A stretch of 33,411 bases of DNA from Verrucomicrobia bacterium Ga0077533 (lineage in GTDB: Bacteria > Verrucomicrobiota > Verrucomicrobiia > Opitutales > Opitutaceae), in contig LNEH01000124.1 in the NCBI GenBank assembly GCA_001464505.1, positions 1 through 33,411 of the forward strand, read 5' to 3'. A program made the position numbers and the translations under genes. The notes under the pieces are model-generated. The model was not told where the DNA came from, ran no database searches, and saw only the letters and a program-made list of their open reading frames with translations. Below, in pieces: positions 15,636-24,207 of this stretch (the stretch's first letter is position 1; every line of letters begins with the position of its first letter).

Positions 15636-16318
15636 CCTTTCGAACCAAAGCGATAGCCGACGCCCCGGATTGTCTCCAGATATTCCGCCGCCGGGCCGAG
15701 TTTTTCGCGCAGCCGGCGCATGTGGGTGTCCACCGTGCGGGTGTCGATCGGATTGTCGTAGCCCCACACGTCCTGCAGCAGCCGGTCGCGTGTCTGCACC
15801 CGGCCGCGGCGCTGGGCCAGCAGTTCCAACAGCTTGAATTCCGTGGCGGTGAGTGTGACGGGCTGGCCCTTGACCTGCACGGCGTGGCGGCCGACGTCGA
15901 TATCGAGGGTTCCGATGCGCAGGTGGGTGGCCGGCTCGTCCGCCTGCTGGGTCCGGGTGAGCGTCTTTTTGATGCGCAGCACCAGTTCGCGCGGGCTGAA
16001 GGGCTTGGTCATATAATCATCGGCCCCCAGTTCCAGGCCGACGATCCGGTCCATCTCGGCGGCGCGGGCGGTGAGCATGATGATGGGGATGCCGGCGGTG
16101 GCCGGGTCGCGGCGCAGGAGCTTGCACACCTCCAGGCCGTCGAGTTTGGGCAGCATCAGGTCGAGCACGACGAGGGCGGGCCGCTCGTCGCGCACGAGCT
16201 CCACCGCGCGCACACCGTCGCCCGCGGTCAGAGCGACGTAGCCGGCCTCCTTCAGCTTGAAGGCGATGACCTCGAGGGCATCAGGCTCGTCATCAACGAC
16301 CAGGATCTTTGGCTTCAT
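15632..16318 (-). CDS. phoB: Phosphate-regulon response regulator, OmpR/PhoB family
   Basis: 228 residues. The receiver domain (about 3-118) has VVDDEPD, phospho-acceptor D53 in VLDLMLPKLDGLEV, Thr in IMLTARA and Lys in YMTKPFSPREL. The C-terminal winged-helix DNA-binding domain (about 130-225) has LTATEFKLLELLAQRRGRVQTRDRLL, TVDTHMRRLREKLG and IRGVGYRF. Its start lies 26 bp inside the end of phoU, and its end overlaps phoR by 4 bp, so the three are translationally coupled. The candidate 11-bp-spaced sites at 20588-20605 and 22924-22952 are the expected targets. Confidence 0.93.
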   Translation of the reverse strand: MKPKILVVDDEPDALEVIAFKLKEAGYVALTAGDGVRAVELVRDERPALVVLDLMLPKLDGLEVCKLLRRDPATAGIPIIMLTARAAEMDRIVGLELGADDYMTKPFSPRELVLRIKKTLTRTQQADEPATHLRIGTLDIDVGRHAVQVKGQPVTLTATEFKLLELLAQRRGRVQTRDRLLQDVWGYDNPIDTRTVDTHMRRLREKLGPAAEYLETIRGVGYRFGSKG

Positions 16319-16973
16319 GCGGCTGGCCTTTGGAGTGGCGGATGTCCCGCGCTTCGTAAAGATAAACCACCTCCTCGGCGATGTTGGTGGCGTGATCCGC
16401 CACGCGTTCCAGCGAACGCGAGATCGCCATGAGGGAGAGACAGCGCGAGATGTTGGCGGGAGACTCGACCATGAAGCTGGAGAGCTCGCGGTGCAGCTGC
16501 CGGTTGAGCCGGTCCACCTCGGCGTCGCTGGGGATGATGGCGCGGGCTTCCTCCGGCTGGCGCTGCACGAAGGCGTCGATCGTGCCGTGCAGCATCTTCA
16601 GGGACATCTGCGCCATGCGGGGCAGGTCCACGTAGGGCTTGAGCTGGGGCTCGGCGTTGAGGTCGGTCGCGCGGCGGGCGATCTTGACGGCCTCGTCGCC
16701 CACCCGCTCGAGGTTCTGCGAGATCTTCATCGCCACCGTGATGAGCCGGAGGGTCGACGCCACCGGGGCCATCGAGAGCAGGTGGATGGCAATGTCGTCG
16801 ATTTCGATTTCATAGCGGTCGAGGATGTTGTCGTCCTGCTGCACCTGTCGGGCGAGCGCGTCGTCGCGCTCGGTCAGGGCCCGGATGGCGCGGGAGACGG
16901 CGCTCTCGGCGTGGCTGGCCATCGCGAGGAGCTTGTCCTTCAGCAGCTGGAGTTCTTCGTCAAAGTTGGTCAT
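16293..16973 (-). CDS. phoU: Phosphate signalling protein PhoU
   Basis: 226 residues with two PhoU repeats forming a six-helix bundle. Each repeat carries the metal-binding E/DxxxD-type motif: NLERVGDEAVKIARR (about 88-102) and SLERVADHATNIAEEV (about 187-202). PhoU links the transport state of PstCAB to PhoR and dampens signalling when phosphate is plentiful. It begins 12 bp after pstB and its 3' end overlaps phoB by 26 bp. The length is normal; only the last 15 or so residues, after the second repeat, are family-variable. Confidence 0.94.
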   Translation of the reverse strand: MTNFDEELQLLKDKLLAMASHAESAVSRAIRALTERDDALARQVQQDDNILDRYEIEIDDIAIHLLSMAPVASTLRLITVAMKISQNLERVGDEAVKIARRATDLNAEPQLKPYVDLPRMAQMSLKMLHGTIDAFVQRQPEEARAIIPSDAEVDRLNRQLHRELSSFMVESPANISRCLSLMAISRSLERVADHATNIAEEVVYLYEARDIRHSKGQPHEAKDPGR

Positions 16974-16985
16974 GGGCGGGGCGGA

Positions 16986-17833
<848 letters not shown>

Positions 17834-17840
<7 letters not shown>

Positions 17841-18886
17841 TGGTATTTTTTGCGGAGCCGCTGGCGCAGGATGACCGCGGTCATCGCGATGGCCGCCACG
17901 GTGAAGAGGAACACGAACGCCGTGCCGTATTGCACGTCGCGCGTGTATTCGTTCTGCGGAATCTTGGAAGCGACCACGTAGATGTGATACGGCAGCGCCA
18001 TGACGCCCTGAAAGATGAAGTCGGTCCATTTTTGCACCTGCCAGGGCAGCTCATCGCGCATCACAAAGGCGGCGGTGAACATGATGGGCGCCGTCTCTCC
18101 CGCCACGCGCGCGATGGCCAGCACCGACGAGGTCAGGATGCCCGGCAGGGCATAGGGCAGGACGTTGGTCAGGATGGTCTGGAACTTGGTGGCGCCGAGC
18201 GCCAACGAGCCCTCGCGGTAGCCCTGGGGCACAGCCTTCAGGGCCTCCTCTGACGCCGTGATGATGATGGGCAGGACCATGAAGGCCATGGTCAGCCAGC
18301 CGGCCAGGAGCGAGACGCCAAAATCCAGCGCGATGACAAACATGCCGAAGCCGAAAAGACCGAACACGATGGAGGGCACCCCCGCGAGGTTGACGATGGA
18401 GAGGCGGAGAAAACGGATGAACGGACCCTCGGTGGCGTATTCGCTGAGGTAGATGGCGCTCAGCACGCCCAGCACGAGCGCGATGAGGATGGAGCCGAGC
18501 ACCAGCAGCACCGTGCCGGCGATGTTGGGGAAAATGCCGCCGGCCGAATAAACGTAGGTCTCCACGGCCACGCCTTTCATCTCCGCCGCATGTTCCGCCT
18601 TGAACTGCCGGAAGGCCCGGTCGCCCATCGTCTGCTCCCGGCCGTCACGCACAAAGACGTTCAGGGTCTCGGGCGACTCGGTCAGGAACGGCACGTTGAT
18701 GAAGGGGGCCGAGGATTGGAAAACCACCGCCCCGCCCTTGCTGCCGATGTCCCAGAAGATGAAGGCGGCGCAGAGCAGCACGAAATAGGTGCAGAGTCGC
18801 AGCAGCCAGAACACGCCTGTTTCCACCCGCTTGGCGGGCGTGGGCCGGCCAAAGATGGCCGCGAAAGCGGAGGGCGCGGGCTTCAT
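17834..18886 (-). CDS. pstA: Phosphate ABC transporter permease PstA
   Basis: 350 residues from ATG 18886, which overlaps the pstC stop by 4 bp; the long upstream frame extension lies inside pstC. Membrane helices begin at about residue 25 ([21 protein letters not shown]). The permease core has [47 protein letters not shown] and the coupling EAA loop [25 protein letters not shown]. Between the first helix and the core lies a periplasmic loop of roughly 60 residues ([11 protein letters not shown]...[10 protein letters not shown]), some 40 longer than usual, matching the even larger insertion in PstC. Confidence 0.93.
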
Positions 18887-20532
18887 CCGATGGAGATGCG
18901 GTAGCGACGGACGATTTTCTGGGCGAGCCAGTTGACCAGCAGTGAAATCAGGAAGAGCACCGCGCCGACCATGAAGAGCGCCCGGTAGTGGATGCTGTTG
19001 CGCACCACCTCGCCCATTTCCTGGGCGATGATGCCGGTCATGGTATGCACGGGCTGGAAGATGACCCCCAGCCCCGCGCTGAGGTCCGGCGTCTGGATGC
19101 GGTTGCCGGCGCACAGCAGCACCACCATCGTCTCGCCGACCACGCGGCCGAAGCCGAGCAGCATGGCGGCCATGATGCCCGACAGCGCCGCCGGCACAAT
19201 GATGTGGATGATCGTCTGCAGCCGCGTGGCGCCCAGCGCGAACGAGGCCTCCTTGAAGGAGCGGGGCACGTTGTTGATGGCGTCCTCCGCCAGCGAGAAA
19301 ATCGTCGGAATGGCCATGAGCGCGAGCAGGCAGGCGGCCGTGGTCGCGTTCAGTCGTTCCGCCATCGGGAAGCCCGGCACCCAGTCGAGCGCGGGCAGTT
19401 GGGAGAGGCGGCGCAGGGTCTCGCCGAGCATCGCGATGCCAAAAAACCCGAGCACCACGCTGGGGATGGCCGCGATGAACTCGATGTAGGGCTTGAGGAT
19501 CTTCTGCTCCATCGGCCGGGCCACCTGGTTGACATAGATCGCGGCCGCGACGCCCAAAGGGAGGGCGAGCAGGAGGGCGAGAAAGGCGATGAGCAGCGAG
19601 CCCGTGAGCAGCGGGATGATGCCATACCAGTCCTGCCAAAAGCTGGCCGTGATCCACTTCCGGCCAAAGGCAAAGGCGTTGAAGGCTTCCAGCCGGCCGA
19701 CGGGCTTGGTTTGATCCCACGCCGCCATTTTCTCCGCGACGACCGCCGCTTCGTTGAAATAGCCCTGCACGAATCCTTGGAATTTCTCCATGCGCCGGTT
19801 CAGTTCGGCGTCGGCGAATTTCGGCGCCTGGCCCAGGATTTCCTTCATCGCCGTCATCTGGCTCGCATTGGTCGCGGCGATCTCCGGGCGGAGCGCGAGC
19901 AGGGGCTTGATTTCGGCCTGGTAATCGATCACCTCGATCTGGATCGCGTCCGCCTGCTGTTGCAGCTCGACCGCCCGCTCGGGGGTGGCACCTGACATGG
20001 CGCCGAGCAGGTTCTTTTTCGCCACCGCCAGGTCCTGGGCCACGGTCTGTCGCTCCTTCACCGCGGTGACCAAGTCGGTCATGGTGCCGAGGAGGGTCTC
20101 CTGCTCGTTGATGGTGTCGGCGAAGCTGTTAGCAAAGCCGTCGTATGCCGCGAGCCGCGCCATGGCGGCAGCAGGAGCCAGGCCTTCCTTCTGCATCAGG
20201 ATGTCCAGCTGCCGGGCGCGGATGCCGGCCAGATAGCGCGACATCGTGCTGTGCGCGGTCACCTGCTCGCGGTAGAGATCGACATATTCCAGGCCGGCCA
20301 GCCGGTAGACGGCGAGGTTGGCGTGGTTCATCGGGATGAACCCGACGGCGTCCTTGAAGATCGTGAAGGTGATCAGGCCCAGCACTATAATCGAAACCGC
20401 GGCGTTGCCCTGGAAGACGTATTTGACGAACTGGTCGCCGGTCATCCCGAAGAACCATCCGCGCCGCTTGCGCAGCAGCACCTCGCGGGTGGCCAAGCGG
20501 GCTAACGAAGGAGTTTCAGTGGTAGCGGACAT
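18883..20532 (-). CDS. pstC: Phosphate ABC transporter permease PstC with a large periplasmic insertion
   Basis: 549 residues from ATG 20532 (an in-frame ATG at 20553 is possible), against about 300-320 in typical PstC. After the first membrane helix (about 45-64, [20 protein letters not shown]) comes a soluble region of about 240 residues. It is rich in Ala, Gln and Glu with heptad-like stretches ([49 protein letters not shown]) and so probably a periplasmic coiled coil. The permease core then starts at [26 protein letters not shown] and keeps [16 protein letters not shown], the EAA loop [21 protein letters not shown] and the last helix pair. It is first gene of pstCAB-phoU-phoBR, with a candidate Pho box 56 bp upstream. 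Its start is separated from pstS by 226 bp. Confidence 0.93.
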   Translation of the reverse strand: MSATTETPSLARLATREVLLRKRRGWFFGMTGDQFVKYVFQGNAAVSIIVLGLITFTIFKDAVGFIPMNHANLAVYRLAGLEYVDLYREQVTAHSTMSRYLAGIRARQLDILMQKEGLAPAAAMARLAAYDGFANSFADTINEQETLLGTMTDLVTAVKERQTVAQDLAVAKKNLLGAMSGATPERAVELQQQADAIQIEVIDYQAEIKPLLALRPEIAATNASQMTAMKEILGQAPKFADAELNRRMEKFQGFVQGYFNEAAVVAEKMAAWDQTKPVGRLEAFNAFAFGRKWITASFWQDWYGIIPLLTGSLLIAFLALLLALPLGVAAAIYVNQVARPMEQKILKPYIEFIAAIPSVVLGFFGIAMLGETLRRLSQLPALDWVPGFPMAERLNATTAACLLALMAIPTIFSLAEDAINNVPRSFKEASFALGATRLQTIIHIIVPAALSGIMAAMLLGFGRVVGETMVVLLCAGNRIQTPDLSAGLGVIFQPVHTMTGIIAQEMGEVVRNSIHYRALFMVGAVLFLISLLVNWLAQKIVRRYRISIG

Positions 20533-20587
20533 GCGGAATAGCAAGGTCAGCATCGGGTCGACCTCAGAGGCCGGTCAACCGGGGCAG

Positions 20588-20605
20588 GTTACGGTTGGGT
20601 TACAA
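20588..20605 (-). promoter_or_regulatory. Candidate Pho box upstream of pstC
   Basis: On the minus strand two heptamers, TTGTAAC and CCGTAAC, are separated by CCAA, giving the 11-bp repeat spacing known for PhoB sites (CTGTCAT-N4-CTGTCAT in E. coli). The second site before the porin ends with the very similar CTGTAAC. Position, 56 bp before pstC, fits. Confidence 0.55.
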
Positions 20606-20706
20606 AAGCGGCCGCCCGCAGTCCGGGCCTGGGCGGCGGGTGGCCGGAGACACACTGTAATACCAATTACGGGATAATTTGAGACTTTAGCGCAGCAGCG
20701 CGGTAG

Positions 20707-20754
20707 GGCGCACCGGCCCGGTGCGCCGCCCACGGCGGAGCGGGCCGCTCCGCC
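20707..20754. repeat. Twin 9-bp hairpins just after pstS
   Basis: Hairpin 1 is ggcgcaccg-gcc-cggtgcgcc (20707-20727) and hairpin 2 is ggcggagcg-ggc-cgctccgcc (20734-20754). They are 6 nt apart and 4 nt from the pstS stop codon. No T-run follows, so this is a REPIN-like pair that may protect or end the porin-pstS transcript. Confidence 0.6.
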
Positions 20755-20758
20755 CTCG

Positions 20759-21574
20759 TCAATTCAGCGCGCGGACGGGCACGAAGCCGACCTTGCGGAC
20801 GACTCTCTGGCCCTCGTCGCTGAGGGTGAACTCGACAAACTTGGCGGCTTCGCCGGTCGGCTCGCCGTTCGTGTAGTAGAACGTCGGCCGGGCGTAGGGA
20901 TACTGCTTCGCGATCACGGACTCCTCGCTCGGGGACGAACCGTCGATGGCGACGGTCTTGATGCCTTCGGCATGCAGATAAGCCAGACCGACGTAGCCGA
21001 TGCCGTTGGGATTCTTGGCCACCTCGGCCGCGATCTGCTCGTTGCCGGCCATCTTCTGCGAAGAGGAGGCGTAGTCGCGCTTCTTCATGGCGAGCTCCTT
21101 GAAATCGGCGTAGGTGCCGGAGGAGGTGTTGCGGGTGTAGATCGAGATCTTGCCGGGCGAGCCGCCGACCTGCGACCAGTCGGTGATATCCCCGGTAAAG
21201 ATCTGCTCGATCTGCCGCTGCGTCATGGCGGAGAGCGGATTGCCGGTATTCACGATCACGCCGATACCGTCATAGGCGACGACAATGGGCTTGAGCGTGA
21301 CACCCTTCGCCGCACCGGCGGACATCTCGGTCGCCTTGGCCCGGCGGCTGGACATGCCAATCTGCGCCGTGCTGTCGATGATGGCCGAGATGCCGGTGGT
21401 CGAGCCCTCGGCGGCGATCTCAAAGGTCACGCCGGAATGGCGGGCCTTGTAGTCTTCGGCGAGCATGGGCACGAGCTTGGCGCCCAGGGTGTCGGAACCC
21501 TTGATGACGAGCTTTTGGGCGGACAGCGAGACGGCCATCGTGAGGATCGAGGCGAGGTAGATAAATTTTTTCAT
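20759..21574 (-). CDS. pstS: Phosphate-binding periplasmic protein
   Basis: 271 residues. A signal peptide (MKKFIYLASILTMAVSLSAQ) is cleaved near the AQ, giving a soluble periplasmic protein. Phosphate-ligand regions typical of PstS are GSDTLG (about 26-31), EGSTTGISAIIDSTAQIGMSSRRAK and RNTSSGTYADFKE, where Ser/Thr and Arg side chains hold the anion. VAYDGIGVIVN, QIEQIFTGDITDWSQVGG and GIGYVGLAYL also match. It starts 40 bp after the porin gene and is probably expressed from the porin's Pho promoter. No Shine-Dalgarno-like sequence is visible before the ATG. Confidence 0.94.
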   Translation of the reverse strand: MKKFIYLASILTMAVSLSAQKLVIKGSDTLGAKLVPMLAEDYKARHSGVTFEIAAEGSTTGISAIIDSTAQIGMSSRRAKATEMSAGAAKGVTLKPIVVAYDGIGVIVNTGNPLSAMTQRQIEQIFTGDITDWSQVGGSPGKISIYTRNTSSGTYADFKELAMKKRDYASSSQKMAGNEQIAAEVAKNPNGIGYVGLAYLHAEGIKTVAIDGSSPSEESVIAKQYPYARPTFYYTNGEPTGEAAKFVEFTLSDEGQRVVRKVGFVPVRALN

Positions 21575-21613
21575 GGGAGGAATGAGTAGAGCTGAGTTTT
21601 CTGGTTTTGCTGA

Positions 21614-22840
21614 TTAGAAGTTGATCTGAAACTGCGAGCGCAGGCCGCTCGTCTCGGCCTCGGCGGGGGCCCCGGCAATGGTGTCTTCGCTCTTGCCGTA
21701 GACATAACCGAACTGCCACTTCAGGTCGTTGCCCTGGATGTAGTAATTGGCGCCGACGAAGAATTCATCGAGTTTGTCCATGGTGCCGCCGCCCGGGGCG
21801 GAGCGCACGCTGTCGGAGAGGTTCACCCCGCGGCCGTCGGTATCAAGCGAGCTGTAGCGCACCACGCCCTCCAGCTTCGGCGTGATCTTGTAGGAGGCCA
21901 GCACCCAGTAGCCGGACGGCGACGCATCGACGGTGGCCGAGGCCCCGCGGTCCACATCCGCCGTGAGATACTCCGCGGAAAGTTGGAAATTTCCGGCCGT
22001 GATATCGCCATAGAGCGACCAGATCGTCAGGTCGTTGCCGGCTCCGAGAGTCTTGCCGCCTTGGTCGGGCAACAGACCCACGGCCGCACCGACCGTGAAG
22101 GCACCTTCCGCCAGCTTGCCCTTGAAACCACCGTGCGCCCAGTAAGCCTGGTTGTTGTTGGTGGCATTGCCGTTGTCGGTCGAGGAGCCCACGCGCTCAG
22201 GATTCGTGACGGCCGCACCGTAGAAGAAATTGCCGACGCTGCCGTCCGTAAACAGACCGATGCGGTAACCGGAGGCACCGAGCCGGCGGCCGTTGTTCGG
22301 CTCGATGAAATAACGGGTGACGCCGGAACGCTCGATCGCCTTGAGGCTGCCGGAGGAGGTGAGCTCCTCGAAACCGAGCGGAGCCTTCCGCAGCCCGATG
22401 TCCACCGTGTTCGATCCATTCTTGTATTGCACGACAGCGGCGTCGAACAGCGACTCCGCGGCGTCATAGGTGATGTTCATCGACCAGTTGCTGCCAAAGC
22501 TGGCCTTGGTCACGAGGTAAACGCGGCGCAGGAAAAAGTGGTTCGTGTCGGCGGGGTCCGCCGCATTGGCGATATCGGTGCTGAGCCCCGCATACTGGAT
22601 CTGGAGGCGGGCGCCCAGCGCCAGTTTGGTGACGGGCTTGGCTCCGGGGACGGCCATCACCGGCGTGGCCGCCGCCACGTCCTGCAGCAGTTCGGCCCTG
22701 AGTTCTTCCGCCTCCTGACCGGTTAAGATACCCTTACGGACGAGGGCCTCGACGAGCGGGCCGCTGTCCTGGGCGATTGCAAAGGAGCTTCCGAGAAGGA
22801 AGGCCGCCGTGGCGAACAGTTTGGATTTGAGGTTTAACAT
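21614..22840 (-). CDS. OprO/OprP-type phosphate porin
   Basis: 408 residues. A signal peptide (about 1-23, ending SSFAIAQ) is followed by a short helical segment rich in charged residues (VRKGILTGQEAEELRAELL), typical of trimeric OprO/P porins. The rest is a beta-barrel of alternating strands: ALGARLQIQYAGL, FFLRRVYLVTKASFGSNWSMNITYDAA, LRKAPLGFEELTSS, RVG, YWVLASYKITPKLEGVVRYSSLD and a last strand ending in Phe (QFQINF), the outer-membrane insertion signal. FFLRR and KAPLGFEE are family landmarks. It precedes pstS on one transcript behind a candidate Pho box, so an anion/phosphate role is likely. Exact ion preference cannot be read from sequence. Confidence 0.88.
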   Translation of the reverse strand: MLNLKSKLFATAAFLLGSSFAIAQDSGPLVEALVRKGILTGQEAEELRAELLQDVAAATPVMAVPGAKPVTKLALGARLQIQYAGLSTDIANAADPADTNHFFLRRVYLVTKASFGSNWSMNITYDAAESLFDAAVVQYKNGSNTVDIGLRKAPLGFEELTSSGSLKAIERSGVTRYFIEPNNGRRLGASGYRIGLFTDGSVGNFFYGAAVTNPERVGSSTDNGNATNNNQAYWAHGGFKGKLAEGAFTVGAAVGLLPDQGGKTLGAGNDLTIWSLYGDITAGNFQLSAEYLTADVDRGASATVDASPSGYWVLASYKITPKLEGVVRYSSLDTDGRGVNLSDSVRSAPGGGTMDKLDEFFVGANYYIQGNDLKWQFGYVYGKSEDTIAGAPAEAETSGLRSQFQINF

Positions 22841-22923
22841 GTGGAACGGACTTGGGTTGTGCCTAGTGTGGAAAAACGTCCCGGTGATTGGGCCGAAACG
22901 TGGGCAGAGAGTAAGGGGCTAAT

Positions 22924-22952
22924 GTTACAGTTCCGTGTCACCCAGGTGACAA
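22924..22952 (-). promoter_or_regulatory. Candidate triple Pho box upstream of porin-pstS
   Basis: On the minus strand three heptamers, TTGTCAC, GTGACAC and CTGTAAC, are separated by CTGG and GGAA: a strict 7+4 spacing. The first is one of the closest to the E. coli half-site CTGTCAT. Overlapping it is a 16-bp palindrome, tgtcacctgggtgaca. It lies 84 bp before the porin ATG. Confidence 0.6.
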
Positions 22953-22981
22953 ACACGGCAAATGCCCGGCCCGGTCAAATT

Positions 22982-23040
22982 GCGGGAGCGAGCTTGCTCG
23001 CGACGCTTTAATCCTGTGTCGCGAGCAAGCTCGCTCCCGC
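22982..23040. repeat. REPIN: perfect 23-bp inverted repeat
   Basis: The arms at 22982-23004 and 23018-23040 are exact reverse complements (core gcgagcttgctcgc in each), separated by 13 bp. Each arm is itself a hairpin (gcgagc-tt-gctcgc), the structure of a REP doublet. It lies 24 bp after the ROK kinase stop and before the Pho box. The gcgagcttgctcgc core resembles REP sequences known from Pseudomonas. Confidence 0.8.
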
Positions 23041-23064
23041 GGACTATCCGCCCTCGCCCGCCCT

Positions 23065-24126
23065 TCAGCCCCGGGCCTTGGCGGTGTAGAGGGCGACCAG
23101 CGCGGCCCCGATCGCCTGTGAAAGCTCCCCGAGCGAAGCCGGCACCACCTTGAGCTTCGCCCGCTGCTGCGGCCAGAGATAGGGCAGCGCCGATTCCCGG
23201 ATGATGCGCAGGTAGCGCTCGCGAAACTCGGGCGTGGTGGACTCGGGGTCGATCAATCCGCCGCCAATCACCACATATTCGGCATCCACGGCCAACAACA
23301 GCGAGGCCAGGTGCAGGCCGAGCGCCCGGGCTTGGAAATTGAATATGTCCATCGCGAGCGGGTCGCCCTGCTGTGCCAGCGCGCGGAGTGACAGCGCCTT
23401 TTCCTTGAGCGGGGCGGCCGAGGTGTGGAAGGGATGCGTGGGGTGCTTGGGCAGGAACTCCTCCAGCAACTGGGGCAGGCCGGAAATGGTGGTGTAGGGT
23501 TCGATGCAACCCCAGTCGCGACCGCAACCACACCGCAGCGGCTTCATGCCGCCGAGCAGCTGCAGGATCGCCGGCATGTGGCCGCCTTCCATGCCGTTCA
23601 GGGTGTCGCCCTCCAGCGGCAGGCCGTTGGCGTCCACATAGGCGACGCCAAGCCCGGATCCGGGCGCGAGCATGAGCACGGTGGTTCGGTTCGTTCCGCG
23701 CACCCGCTGGGCCTCGCCGACTCCGCCGTAGTTGCCGTCGTTGCCGGCCACCAGCGGCACCGGGCGGCCGGCGGCGGTCGCCAGCGCGGCGCTGTAGTCC
23801 GCGTGAAAATTCCAGCCCGCGAAGCTCGCCGGCAGATTCGGCGACCGGCCGAGCACCCCATAGCGGTCATACGGACCGGGCAGGGCCAGGCCGACGCCCT
23901 GCACCTGAGCCCAGCTCAACCGGTTGTCGGCGAGAAAGCCCGCGACGCCATCCAGCCAACCCCGCACCACGGCGGCGGTTCCGGCCACGGCATTGGTCGA
24001 GCTTTGCCGGAGCTTGGTCGAGATGATGCTGCCGTCCGCCCAGACGCCGCCCGTTTTGGAGGTGGTCGCGCCGCTGTCCGTGCCGAGGTAAACGCCCTGC
24101 TTGATGGTGCTCATCGATGAGCTCAT
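23065..24126 (-). CDS. ROK-family sugar kinase
   Basis: 353 residues from ATG 24126 (an ATG at 24114 is also possible). The fold is actin/hexokinase-like. The N-terminal phosphate-binding motif is YLGTDSGATTSKTGGV; VQGVGLALPGP and VAGNDGNYGGVGEA (catalytic Asp region) follow. MLAPGSGLGVAYVD is the second phosphate loop. The zinc-binding ROK signature is CGCGRDWGCIEPYTT, with Cys residues in the usual CxCG-GCxE pattern. It most likely phosphorylates glucose, N-acetylglucosamine or a related hexose; sequence alone does not decide. No DNA-binding domain, so it is an enzyme and not a repressor. A REPIN follows it. Confidence 0.88.
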   Translation of the reverse strand: MSSSMSTIKQGVYLGTDSGATTSKTGGVWADGSIISTKLRQSSTNAVAGTAAVVRGWLDGVAGFLADNRLSWAQVQGVGLALPGPYDRYGVLGRSPNLPASFAGWNFHADYSAALATAAGRPVPLVAGNDGNYGGVGEAQRVRGTNRTTVLMLAPGSGLGVAYVDANGLPLEGDTLNGMEGGHMPAILQLLGGMKPLRCGCGRDWGCIEPYTTISGLPQLLEEFLPKHPTHPFHTSAAPLKEKALSLRALAQQGDPLAMDIFNFQARALGLHLASLLLAVDAEYVVIGGGLIDPESTTPEFRERYLRIIRESALPYLWPQQRAKLKVVPASLGELSQAIGAALVALYTAKARG

Positions 24127-24207
24127 CAGAAATGCCTTTTCCCCCGCCGGGTCAAACCCGCAGCTCAGGCCGGCGTTACCTCCCGCTGTGCGGGCGGCCT
24201 TCGCGCC

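Noticed and set aside
15636-15767. N-terminal extension of PhoR from 15767
   Set aside because: It lies fully inside phoB and adds a basic, unstructured stretch; ATG 15635 overlaps the phoB stop by 4 bp, as expected for this pair.
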